Part shown: positions 1-6,688 of the stretch, in pieces
Layout: every line of letters starts with the position of its first letter
Position numbering within the stretch: position 1 is the stretch's first letter
Assembly (NCBI GenBank): GCA_027007865.1
Contig: JALTEE010000009.1
Span: 1 to 13,733, forward strand
Source of the DNA: a bacterium
GTDB lineage: Bacteria > UBP14 > UBA6098 > B30-G16
Direction of reading: 5' to 3'
Length of the DNA stretch: 13,733 nt
Notes under the pieces: model-generated
What the model was told of the DNA's origin: nothing
Database searches by the model: none
The model's input: the letters and a program-made list of their open reading frames with translations, nothing else
Program-made: the position numbers and the translations under genes

Positions 1-2
1 AT

Positions 3-41
3 ATGATATAGGGAAATTTCCACCGTAGCATCCGCTATATT
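3..41 (-). pseudogene. Out-of-frame continuation of the left-edge secreted protein
   Basis: This frame reads NIADATVEISLYH and runs to the window edge. It is closed on its 5' side by a TAG at 42-44, and the upstream gene's own frame closes at 35-37, so the frame change must lie in about ten bases between 35 and 44. The peptide looks like the continuation of the same beta-sandwich rather than random translation. Restoring one base around 38-44 would join it to the upstream frame. I see no classical X-XXY-YYZ slippery heptamer in frame, so programmed frameshifting is not favoured. Confidence 0.5.
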
Positions 42-577
42 CTATATTTAATTCTTATCAATCCCACTACAACTGAATCCCTAATTGCCAATGTTTCCGG
101 TTTAAGTTCTTGATAAACATCGATATAACCCGTTCCAATACCTATTCGCCAATGTGATTCTATCATAAGTTCACCATCGGTTGCACGATTCGTGTCACTA
201 CTCACAAAATACATCGAATCCAGAGAAATATGTGGGTGAGATGAACCACACATAGAATAAGAGACATAATTACCATTGGTAAAGTATGTTCCATCTAAAT
301 AGAGAACAAAATTTTGACCAGATCTAGTATAGGGCCAGTGAAAGTTTCTGGTCAGAACAGTATATCCCGAAGCGGCATTTCCACCTATACCGAATGTTCC
401 GAGAAGTTTAGTCGATTCAGATGCAACCGAATCTACAACTTCTGCCCTGATATTCTGGACACTGTGCTCTGTCCAATATGCAGCGTGCCCTGCACCATCT
501 CTGTAATAATGCCCCTGCGCAAATGCGGAGACAACCAATAAAATTAATACTAAAATTATCAATAATCTATTAGACAT
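35..577 (-). CDS. Secreted protein, probably 3'-frameshifted (ectodomain family shared in this window)
   Basis: The visible product is 180 aa. It begins with a clear Sec signal peptide (residues 1-20, a long Leu/Ile/Val core ending SAFA before Gln21). The ATG at 575-577 is preceded by a strong GGGAGGAG ribosome-binding site (580-587), so the start is secure. The mature part is rich in beta strands (for example NFHWPYTRSGQNFVLYLDG) and resembles the N-terminal ectodomain of the 366-aa and 1456-aa proteins in this window. The frame ends at TAG (35-37) in the middle of a predicted strand (GLIRIKYRI). One base out of frame, the sequence continues as NIADATVEISLYH to the window edge, which matches the strand-loop-strand that follows the equivalent position in the 366-aa protein (GFIYIEYIFYNDAPESVYAG). 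I therefore read it as the 5' part of a longer gene broken by a single-base deletion or an assembly error. I do not recognise a function. Confidence 0.75.
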   Translation of the reverse strand: MSNRLLIILVLILLVVSAFAQGHYYRDGAGHAAYWTEHSVQNIRAEVVDSVASESTKLLGTFGIGGNAASGYTVLTRNFHWPYTRSGQNFVLYLDGTYFTNGNYVSYSMCGSSHPHISLDSMYFVSSDTNRATDGELMIESHWRIGIGTGYIDVYQELKPETLAIRDSVVVGLIRIKYRI

Positions 578-605
578 AACTCCTCCCTTAAATACTTACA
601 TAATA

Positions 606-633
606 ACTATAATAAAAATCTTGTTAAATTCAA
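606..633 (-). promoter_or_regulatory. Possible sigma70-type promoter of the left-edge secreted protein gene
   Basis: On the minus strand a TTGAAT (628-633) is followed after 16 bases by TATAGT (606-611). It lies immediately after the murI stop codon and about 28 bases before the start codon at 577. The -10 box matches the consensus at 5 of 6 positions and the -35 box at 4 of 6. The region is AT-rich, so chance matches are possible, and many bacteria related to Bacteroidetes use other promoter shapes. Confidence 0.35.
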
Positions 634-635
634 TA

Positions 636-1457
636 CTAAAAGTCCAATTCGACTTTGACAGCATCGATTTTCTCGCCATCCAAAAATTTTTCACCGACCA
701 TTTCAAATCTTTCGGGTGCATCGGTAACAAATATCTTCATATCACCTTTCTTACTGTTGTTCAACAACTTAGCACGAGCGAGAAAATTCTTCACATCAAA
801 AATCACAGAACTCGCCGAATCGATTATATGAATATTGTCTCCCACAACCTTTTGAATAGTTTTTTTCAGTAGCGGATAATGCGTGCACCCGAGAACGAGA
901 GTATCTATTCCATTTTGCACAATACCCGTTAGATAGTGCTGCGCAATTCTTTCGGGGACATCGCCGTCGATGTATCCTTCTTCTGCAAGTGGCACAAATA
1001 ACGGACACGCTCGACCGAATACTCTTATGTTATTGTCTATCCCCTCAATGGCACGGTTATACGATTTTGAAAAAATTGTTCCCTGTGTTCCAATGACGCC
1101 GATTTTTTTATTTTTTGTTTCCTGCACTGCAGCTTTTGCACCGGGCTCAATAACGCCTATAATCGGAACGGAAATCCATTTTTTCAAAACATCCATAGCA
1201 ACACTCGAAGCTGTGTTGCACGCTACGATTAAGAGTTTTATGCCAAAACCCATCAGAAATCGCGCATTCTGCAGCGCAAATCTTCTCACAATCTCCGCAG
1301 AACGCGGTCCGTATGGATACCTTGCTGTATCGCCGAGATAGATAATATCTTCGCCGGGCAACTGTCGAAGCATTTCTTTGACAACTGTCAATCCGCCGAC
1401 ACCGGAATCGAATATCCCGATGGGCGATTTAGATATCTGCTGCTGCAAAATTTCCAT
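636..1457 (-). CDS. murI: Glutamate racemase MurI
   Basis: This cytosolic enzyme interconverts L- and D-glutamate and supplies D-Glu for peptidoglycan stem peptides. The 273-aa length is normal for the family. The N-terminal signature PIGIFDSGVGGLTV is at residues 12-25. The two catalytic cysteines are present in their usual contexts: Cys80 in VACNTAS and Cys191 in LGCTHYPLL, with the adjacent His193. Other family motifs are visible: YLGDTARYPYG at 40-50, GVIEPGAKAAV at 101-111 and GVIGTQGT at 120-127. The start ATG (1455-1457) fits the family, but no purine-rich Shine-Dalgarno sequence precedes it. Instead, a perfect 13-bp inverted repeat sits 15 bases upstream. It is the only housekeeping gene in the window and its neighbours do not suggest a pathway link. 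Confidence 0.97.
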   Translation of the reverse strand: MEILQQQISKSPIGIFDSGVGGLTVVKEMLRQLPGEDIIYLGDTARYPYGPRSAEIVRRFALQNARFLMGFGIKLLIVACNTASSVAMDVLKKWISVPIIGVIEPGAKAAVQETKNKKIGVIGTQGTIFSKSYNRAIEGIDNNIRVFGRACPLFVPLAEEGYIDGDVPERIAQHYLTGIVQNGIDTLVLGCTHYPLLKKTIQKVVGDNIHIIDSASSVIFDVKNFLARAKLLNNSKKGDMKIFVTDAPERFEMVGEKFLDGEKIDAVKVELDF

Positions 1458-1472
1458 AAAAATTTTATCGGG

Positions 1473-1505
1473 GGGAAATCCCCATTTCAGATATGGGGAT
1501 TTCCC
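1473..1505 (-). repeat. Perfect 13-bp inverted repeat (hairpin) upstream of murI
   Basis: The arms are gggaaatccccat (1473-1485) and atggggatttccc (1493-1505), separated by a 7-base loop. Imperfect pairing extends further, because TTTTCGGG on one side can pair with CCCGATAAAA on the other if three extra C are bulged. On the transcribed strand the 3' arm is followed by CCCGATAAAATTTTT and then the murI ATG. It is thus not a textbook terminator: the U run is about 10 bases away and directly abuts the start codon. It could be a dispersed palindromic element, a partial terminator or a leader structure affecting murI translation. Confidence 0.65.
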
Positions 1506-1545
1506 GAAAATCGCCTTTCAAAAAAATTGTTCCCAAAAACATATA

Positions 1546-1570
1546 AATGGTGATTATGGAAATCGCCATT
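1546..1570 (-). terminator. Possible terminator hairpin after the S8 protease gene
   Basis: Directly overlapping the protease stop codon, the transcribed strand reads AATGGCGATT, a 5-base loop TCCAT, then AATCACCATT. The two 10-base arms pair except for one C-A mismatch. The hairpin is followed by the U-rich TATATGTTTTT. Interestingly, on the opposite strand the mismatch becomes a G-U wobble, so the structure would be slightly better as a plus-strand RNA. Position and trailing T-rich tract support termination, but the mismatch and low GC content make it weak. Confidence 0.35.
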
Positions 1571-4500
1571 ACTTTACGAGAAATATTCTTCGATTGAATA
1601 TTTCATTTTGACTGCGTAATCGCACGAGATACATCCCCGAAGGCAGAGGTTTTCCAGTAAAATCGTGTCCGTCCCATCTAATTGTTTTTACGCCGATATC
1701 GCATTTTCCAAAATCCCATTTACGAACTGTTTTGCCAGAAATATCGACAATATCCATCGAATAATTTCCCGCTGTGCCGACAGCGAACGAAATTTCTGCA
1801 GCACTGTTAAATGGATTTGGATATGCACCAAACATAAGAACATCTCTCGGAACCGTTTTATTCGGCACATCGAGCGATGTTGAATATGTCGAATACTGCG
1901 CTTTCGCTTGATTTGCATTTGTCTGGAAATCGGAAAGATTATCGCCTGCGACAACAGCAGCCGCAAAAGTAACTTCACCGCCCGGGGATATGCTGAAAGG
2001 TCCGTAAGCAAGAATTACCGCCCAGTCCTTTGCACTTGTTCCAGACGCTTGACTGTATGTTCCATCGAGAAAACGCCATTTCACCGTATCTGTCCATCCC
2101 ATTCCACCGTCACTATAAACATAGGTTGGATTGTCGACAACGCTTCCTCGCAAAAATCCGTCCAGCGCAACGATTCCCGCATACGGTCCCGATGTGGAAT
2201 GATACATATATGCCCATTCATCAGATGGCACAAAATATGCGTAATTCGTGTCATAGGGTGGAACATCGAAATCGAAAAATGTTCCCGATATAACTCCTGA
2301 AAGCGACGACGACGAAAAATTCTTCAACTTGTAGAATAGCATCACGAAGCCGTCGTTTGGCGAAGTGCGCCATTGATATGTATATTGCTTCATCCAATAT
2401 GTGTTCGTCGTGTCAAGGAACTGCGAAAATCCCTCCGCATCGGCGATTATCGTAGATGGTGTGTATTTCAAATGTAGCGAATCCATCGGGTAAAAATCTC
2501 TTCCTGCATTTGCAACATAATCGACACCCCTGCCCATCATAACTTCACCGCTGTATAAAAGGTTCGAACTATCCGTAGGCCAATGCCACACTAAATTTTG
2601 AAAATAGCCACAGTTCCAGTGTCCGAGCAAAAGCGGCGCAAGCGTATCGTGATACTCAAAATCGAACGGATAAATGCCGACTCGAAATGCGAATGAATCC
2701 GGCTTCGTGTATCCTTCGCCATCAGTTATTGTAACATAACACTCGCAAAATTCCGTATATAGAGCGGATGCAGAAACAGAAAGCCTTATAGGGTCGGAAA
2801 CATTCGATATTGTTGCGCCCGGTGCAATAGTTCCATAATTAGAATGGTTATCGAGAACCGAAACATGAGGATTTGAAACAGATGTAAGCGACAACTGGAC
2901 ACTCGGTGCGGATTGAGTTGCGCTGTTTCGCAGATATATAATGAAATTAGCGCTCTCGCCGGGGTCGATGTTCCTATCGCCATCACCGAGAGGCTCCACT
3001 GCAAGAATAAGTGAAGTGTCATCTATTCGCACGGAATCGAGAGATATCGCTTTCCCCGAAACGAAAAATAGCGCGCTGTCCGCATCGACTCTTCCCGCAC
3101 CTGTCTGATTATCTCTTCCTGTGGGTGAAATATCCTTTGCTGTTGCTTCGAGAATAGAATCGATTTCCAGCGGTGTTAATGACGAATTTTTAGATAGCAT
3201 AAGAGCCACAACACCAGCAGTCAGGGGGCAGGCGAAAGATGTGCCGTCTTCATAAGCATATCCACCGCCATAAGTTGTAGTTCGTATGAATTCGCCAGGT
3301 GCGGCGACATCGGGTTTCATAAGTCTATCCGAAGACGGATAATCGTGCCAACTACCATAATATCCAGTGTAATCCCATTCTGTTGGACCATTGGATGCCC
3401 AAGTTGCCCAGGCATCGCCGGTAGTCGTCGCTCCAACTGCAATTACCGGTCCCGCAGGTGTAGAATCGCTTCTGCGATACCAGGGCGGAGGAATATCGGC
3501 AGGCGTGGAAATATCGTAGGGAACAGCATAATGCCCACCAGAATCATCGCCATTGCCAGCAGCAACACAGAGCGCGACACCAGAAGTTCCAAATGTATTG
3601 TTTATAACATATCGATAATAGTCTTTTGTAGAATTATTCGGGTATGCGCCGTAGCTCATACTTCCTACATCTGCGCCGTGGCTCAAACCATATTGAAACG
3701 CATCGACCTCATCGGAACCAGAAGCAAAGGAACTGCCATCACCGACTCTAACTGCCATCAAAGTTGCACCGGGAGCGGAGCCTGTCGATGTTCCACTCGT
3801 GCCGTCGCCGATAATCATTCCTGCACACATTGTCCCGTGATGCACCGAGGACGGATTGTCCATCGGGTCGCCATCGTGGTCGAAGAAATCGGCGCCGTAA
3901 TAATCATCGACGAAACCGTTTCCATCGTTGTCGGAACCATCGATAGGGTCGGCAGGATTGTGCCACATATGCCCAGATAAATCGGGATGAGTATAATCTA
4001 CGCCAGTGTCGAACAACGCCACGAGAACACCATCGCCATTGTATCCCGAGCCCCAGGCGGCATCCGCTCTAACCTTTGTAATTTGCCAGGCAAGAGCGGT
4101 AGTTGCACTCAAAATATCCGCATTATGAGTGGAAAGTCGTCCCTGCCAAGCAGCATAGTCGAACGGATTGTTTGTATCGTATGGCAACATAAGTTTCCTC
4201 TTTATCGGTTCATCTGGAATTATCATTCTCACGCGAGGATTCTGCGCGATTTTTCGAATCGCTTCCGGCGTTGCAGATATAGAAAATGAGAATCCACCCC
4301 ATAAATGTTTGCCGAATATTGCTTTTCCTTCATTTTCAAATTTATCGGCTATTTTTAGCACAGGTTCAGCGTGCCGAAAGTAAAATTCCTTCAACGCAGA
4401 TACCGCTTCTGCCTGTCTAATATCGCCAGCAGGCATAGACATAATTTCCGCTCGCCTCTGCTGCCAACCATCCGGTTCAGTAAGCCAAACAATTACATCT

Positions 4501-4631
4501 ACCATCCGGTCTGAATTTATCGAGGATAATTTCGTATCAAGTTCCGGAGCAATTTCTCCTGCACTTAAAACCAAGGGAAAAACAAACGCAAATATAATAC
4601 AAACAACTATTAAAAAACTTATCCTAAACAT
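1569..4631 (-). CDS. Secreted subtilisin-like serine protease (S8) with C-terminal FlgD-like/type IX-style sorting domain
   Basis: This is a 1020-aa extracellular endopeptidase precursor. A signal peptide (about 1-24) is followed by an I9-like propeptide (about 25-145). The S8 domain (about 190-520) carries the full triad: Asp208 in ALFDTGVDYTHPD, His265 in HHGTMCAG, Ser465 in DGTSFACP. The oxyanion Asn360 is in AAGNGDD. An Asp-rich loop around 231-258 is the usual metal-binding insertion of such enzymes. After it come a CARDB-like beta domain (about 530-650) and a large beta domain (about 655-915) resembling the ectodomain of its neighbours, including FFDFDV and later DWAVILAYGPFSISPGG. The end (about 930-1020) is a FlgD-Ig-like C-terminal domain (AYPNPFNSAAEISF, GKPLPSGMYLVRL). 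The ATG at 4629-4631 is chosen because AAGGAGGGG precedes it. A TTG 24 bases upstream lies within the leader before that site. It could process or assemble neighbouring surface proteins; that is inference. Confidence 0.93.
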   Translation of the reverse strand: MFRISFLIVVCIIFAFVFPLVLSAGEIAPELDTKLSSINSDRMVDVIVWLTEPDGWQQRRAEIMSMPAGDIRQAEAVSALKEFYFRHAEPVLKIADKFENEGKAIFGKHLWGGFSFSISATPEAIRKIAQNPRVRMIIPDEPIKRKLMLPYDTNNPFDYAAWQGRLSTHNADILSATTALAWQITKVRADAAWGSGYNGDGVLVALFDTGVDYTHPDLSGHMWHNPADPIDGSDNDGNGFVDDYYGADFFDHDGDPMDNPSSVHHGTMCAGMIIGDGTSGTSTGSAPGATLMAVRVGDGSSFASGSDEVDAFQYGLSHGADVGSMSYGAYPNNSTKDYYRYVINNTFGTSGVALCVAAGNGDDSGGHYAVPYDISTPADIPPPWYRRSDSTPAGPVIAVGATTTGDAWATWASNGPTEWDYTGYYGSWHDYPSSDRLMKPDVAAPGEFIRTTTYGGGYAYEDGTSFACPLTAGVVALMLSKNSSLTPLEIDSILEATAKDISPTGRDNQTGAGRVDADSALFFVSGKAISLDSVRIDDTSLILAVEPLGDGDRNIDPGESANFIIYLRNSATQSAPSVQLSLTSVSNPHVSVLDNHSNYGTIAPGATISNVSDPIRLSVSASALYTEFCECYVTITDGEGYTKPDSFAFRVGIYPFDFEYHDTLAPLLLGHWNCGYFQNLVWHWPTDSSNLLYSGEVMMGRGVDYVANAGRDFYPMDSLHLKYTPSTIIADAEGFSQFLDTTNTYWMKQYTYQWRTSPNDGFVMLFYKLKNFSSSSLSGVISGTFFDFDVPPYDTNYAYFVPSDEWAYMYHSTSGPYAGIVALDGFLRGSVVDNPTYVYSDGGMGWTDTVKWRFLDGTYSQASGTSAKDWAVILAYGPFSISPGGEVTFAAAVVAGDNLSDFQTNANQAKAQYSTYSTSLDVPNKTVPRDVLMFGAYPNPFNSAAEISFAVGTAGNYSMDIVDISGKTVRKWDFGKCDIGVKTIRWDGHDFTGKPLPSGMYLVRLRSQNEIFNRRIFLVK

Positions 4632-4635
4632 TTTT

Positions 4636-4644
4636 CCCCTCCTT
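4636..4644 (-). promoter_or_regulatory. Ribosome-binding site that fixes the S8 protease start
   Basis: The transcribed strand reads AAGGAGGGG four bases before the ATG at 4629-4631. This supports that start over the upstream in-frame TTG at 4653-4655, which would place the site inside the coding region. The first bases of the site also lie in the 3' arm of a small hairpin (4641-4657, CCTTG...CAAGG), so its access might depend on folding. Confidence 0.75.
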
Positions 4645-4672
4645 GATAATAACAAGGAAAATTATTTTTTAA

Positions 4673-5773
4673 CTATCTAACAACAACTACCGAACGATTC
4701 CATACGGTTCTCCCTGCTAAAAGTCTTGCAATATATACGCCAGACGGCACAGGTTTTCCTTGTGTATCTGTGAGATTCCATCTGAATGTATGTTTTCCGA
4801 TATTACACATCTTATCGCATAGTTGTGCAACCTGTTTCCCATCTATCGCAAAAATATCGAGGCGCACATTTTGCGGATGGTCTATTACATCAACATTTAT
4901 TCTAATAGCACCATTTGTTGGATTAGGATATGGCGCGCCGAACACAATGCTCGTGGGATTTAATTTGCCGAGCATCTCTTCTATGCCGACACCCGGATAT
5001 CCGAGCCCGTAATAATGTCCCGTTCTATACCATCCATACGGTTCGATAGGCAATTCATCCCATTGAAGCAGCGTGGCAAGGTTATTTATCGCCCTTCCAA
5101 AACCCATAAAATTCCAGGTAACATCATGCACATAATCTACATCGCTGAACGAAACCATATCGACATAGATATCTTCCGTCCCAAACGGCACTCCCCAAGC
5201 GACATTAGATAGCGAATCCTCGTAATTTTCATACAAAGTCCAATAAGCCGGCACGAGTGAATGCTGATAACTCATTTCATGGTCGATGATTTCTCCCGGT
5301 AGTTCTATCGTCGGGCAATCATTTTCTCCGACTTTTATATCCATATACTCGAGCAGTCCTGCATAGACACTTTCAGGAGCATCATTGTAGAAAATGTATT
5401 CGATATAAATAAATCCTCGCAGCGAGTCTTCGTCGAGCGTATAAAATTTTTCCCAGAGTCGCCGAATACCCACATTCCATACGATAGAAATTGTGTTGTC
5501 ATAGATTTCTGCAGAATCTCTAAGAACAAAATCATAGTCCGCCAATCCTGGTTCGTTAGAATATGAATGTCCTTGCATACGAAGGCAAAGATGTGTATTA
5601 TAGGGCTCTGTTGGATATCCATCGATAAGCGGAGTTCCGTCCGCAGAACCGATAGCAAATTGACCGGTAACTTTATCCACGACAACGGCAACCTCGCCAT
5701 TGGTGATGGAGACCAAATCCTGGGCAAAAATAGATGCAAAACCTACTATCGATATTAATATTATTCTAAACAT
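4673..5773 (-). CDS. Secreted protein of unknown function with C-terminal FlgD-like/type IX-style domain
   Basis: This 366-aa protein has a signal peptide (1-17, ending SIFA before Gln18). Its beta-rich ectodomain (about 18-265) opens with ITNGEVAVVVDKVTGQF. It contains paired strands around RGFIYIEYIFYNDA leading into YMDIKVGEND (143-152), then VPAYWTLYE and the end motif HYYGLG (253-258). The same succession (NNGYVEAVIDNNTGEF, YYDTKLNTND, IPPIWHAYE, TYYGLG) occurs in the 1456-aa protein, so these are one domain family. The C-terminus (about 275-366) is a FlgD-Ig-like domain with GAPYPNPTNGAIRINV and GKPVPSGVYIARL. This type usually directs secretion or surface attachment in FCB-type bacteria. 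The ATG at 5771-5773 is preferred over an upstream TTG at 5783-5785 because GGAGGAG lies just before it. I recognise no catalytic motif. A promoter-like sequence precedes it, so it may start a transcript that continues into the protease gene 41 bp downstream. Confidence 0.88.
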   Translation of the reverse strand: MFRIILISIVGFASIFAQDLVSITNGEVAVVVDKVTGQFAIGSADGTPLIDGYPTEPYNTHLCLRMQGHSYSNEPGLADYDFVLRDSAEIYDNTISIVWNVGIRRLWEKFYTLDEDSLRGFIYIEYIFYNDAPESVYAGLLEYMDIKVGENDCPTIELPGEIIDHEMSYQHSLVPAYWTLYENYEDSLSNVAWGVPFGTEDIYVDMVSFSDVDYVHDVTWNFMGFGRAINNLATLLQWDELPIEPYGWYRTGHYYGLGYPGVGIEEMLGKLNPTSIVFGAPYPNPTNGAIRINVDVIDHPQNVRLDIFAIDGKQVAQLCDKMCNIGKHTFRWNLTDTQGKPVPSGVYIARLLAGRTVWNRSVVVVR

Positions 5774-5776
5774 ATA

Positions 5777-5783
5777 CTCCTCC
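5777..5783 (-). promoter_or_regulatory. Ribosome-binding site that fixes the 366-aa protein start
   Basis: The transcribed strand reads GGAGGAG three bases before ATG 5771-5773, with five bases between the GGAGG core and the start. The alternative TTG at 5783-5785 overlaps this site and would lack one of its own. Confidence 0.75.
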
Positions 5784-5857
5784 AAATATCAGTGGAATAC
5801 ATTATTCTTATAAGAAGCAAATTTATGTAATTGTTGTATTTCATTAAATATCATATT

Positions 5858-5885
5858 ATTATAGTATTTATTTTTCTAAATACAA
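5858..5885 (-). promoter_or_regulatory. Possible sigma70-type promoter for the 366-aa protein gene
   Basis: Just after the stop of the DUF5683-like gene, the transcribed strand has TTGTAT (5880-5885), a 16-base spacer and a perfect TATAAT (5858-5863). This leaves a leader of roughly 75-80 bases before the ATG at 5773. The surrounding 110 bp gap is very AT-rich, which raises the chance of a random match, but spacing and position are good. Confidence 0.4.
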
Positions 5886-6566
5886 CTAAAATTCCTTTTC
5901 AATAGAGAGCAAAATTCCCAGACCATTTGCCCTGTTAGGATATGCCTTCATAGAAACATTTAGCGCTGGTGCACCACTTCGCGAAATTCGCAAAACATTT
6001 ATCGCGCTGATTATTCTATTCACACCCGCAGCAGCAAGGCAGGTTTTGAATCTTTGCCAACTGTGCTCGGACGATGTCCAAATATCGTAATATTTTAGCT
6101 GCTCGTCTTCGGTGCGCCACTGCCAATTCCATTCCGCTGTTTCAGGATACAACATGGTTCTGTCCCGCTCATATAAAAGTGTAATCTCATTATAGGTGTC
6201 TCTGCTGTCGTATAGCGCAATGGTTTTGAAAAAGTCGTCGTCTTTGCCATCCACTCGAACACCGCCATATTTTTCAGCATAACTTTTGTATTGTGATGCT
6301 TGCCAATCGCCATAGAAACTGAAACCTGCGGCAAGCGTCCATATTACACCATCGGCTATCATAAGCGGGATTCCCGTTCGCTTGTCTCCGAGATAAAGTT
6401 CGCCCGCACCGGGCAGCAGAAGCGAAAGCCCCACTGCCTTAAATGTGCTCTTCTGCGAACCTGTCCATTCCTCCTCAATGAAACGGTTGCCTCTGAAAAC
6501 ACCATCATTAGCAGGAAAAACGATAGTCGAAAGAATTAGAACCGCTGTTAGTATAATAAAGCGCAT
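5886..6566 (-). CDS. DUF5683-like membrane-associated protein
   Basis: This 226-aa protein starts with a hydrophobic signal or anchor segment (1-18). A conserved-looking core at 44-60 reads VGLSLLLPGAGELYLGD, followed by GIPLMIADGVIWTLAAG (65-81), a membrane-like helix. The pattern of a Pro-Gly hairpin, a tyrosine, and a following helix is typical of DUF5683-type proteins of FCB bacteria, whose function is unknown. The middle (about 86-170) is polar, rich in Tyr and Trp. A second hydrophobic stretch (175-195, CLAAAGVNRIISAINVLRIS) contains the NRIISAIN motif that such proteins often carry near the C-terminus. The chain ends in a beta-like strand with a terminal Phe. The ATG at 6564-6566 has only a weak AAGGGA site 11 bases upstream. 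It lies between surface-protein genes, 122 bp after the giant gene, and may be cell-envelope related. Family assignment is by pattern only. Confidence 0.8.
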   Translation of the reverse strand: MRFIILTAVLILSTIVFPANDGVFRGNRFIEEEWTGSQKSTFKAVGLSLLLPGAGELYLGDKRTGIPLMIADGVIWTLAAGFSFYGDWQASQYKSYAEKYGGVRVDGKDDDFFKTIALYDSRDTYNEITLLYERDRTMLYPETAEWNWQWRTEDEQLKYYDIWTSSEHSWQRFKTCLAAAGVNRIISAINVLRISRSGAPALNVSMKAYPNRANGLGILLSIEKEF

Positions 6567-6634
6567 ATTGTTTTAATCCCTTTTTCAGATTTTTAATTTA
6601 CTAATTTTGCACATTTGAATTTTTTCTGCATTCT

Positions 6635-6653
6635 GTCGAGCGAGACACTCGAC
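6635..6653 (-). repeat. 19-nt intergenic hairpin with UCU triloop (copy B)
   Basis: On the transcribed strand the arms GTCGAGTG and CGCTCGAC form an 8-bp stem, including one G-U wobble, around the loop TCT. It lies 35 bases after the stop of the 1456-aa gene and about 68 bases before the DUF5683-like start. No U tract follows, so it is not a standard terminator. A second hairpin with the same length, the same loop and the same AG..TCT..CT core but different outer stem bases occurs at 11117-11135. Confidence 0.6.
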
Positions 6654-6688
6654 CTAAAATTCCAGCACAATTGAAAAATCGGCCAAAC

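Noticed and set aside
3845..3935. Dockerin-like Asp-rich sequence in the protease
   Set aside because: It has DNDGNGFVDD and DHDGDPMDN, but it lies between the catalytic Asp and His of the S8 domain, where a metal-binding insertion is usual. There is no duplicated dockerin loop-helix.
3345..3980. 211-codon open frame on the plus strand
   Set aside because: It is antisense to the S8 catalytic domain, Cys/Arg/Ile-rich in a way typical of shadow frames, and has no ribosome-binding site or recognisable domain.
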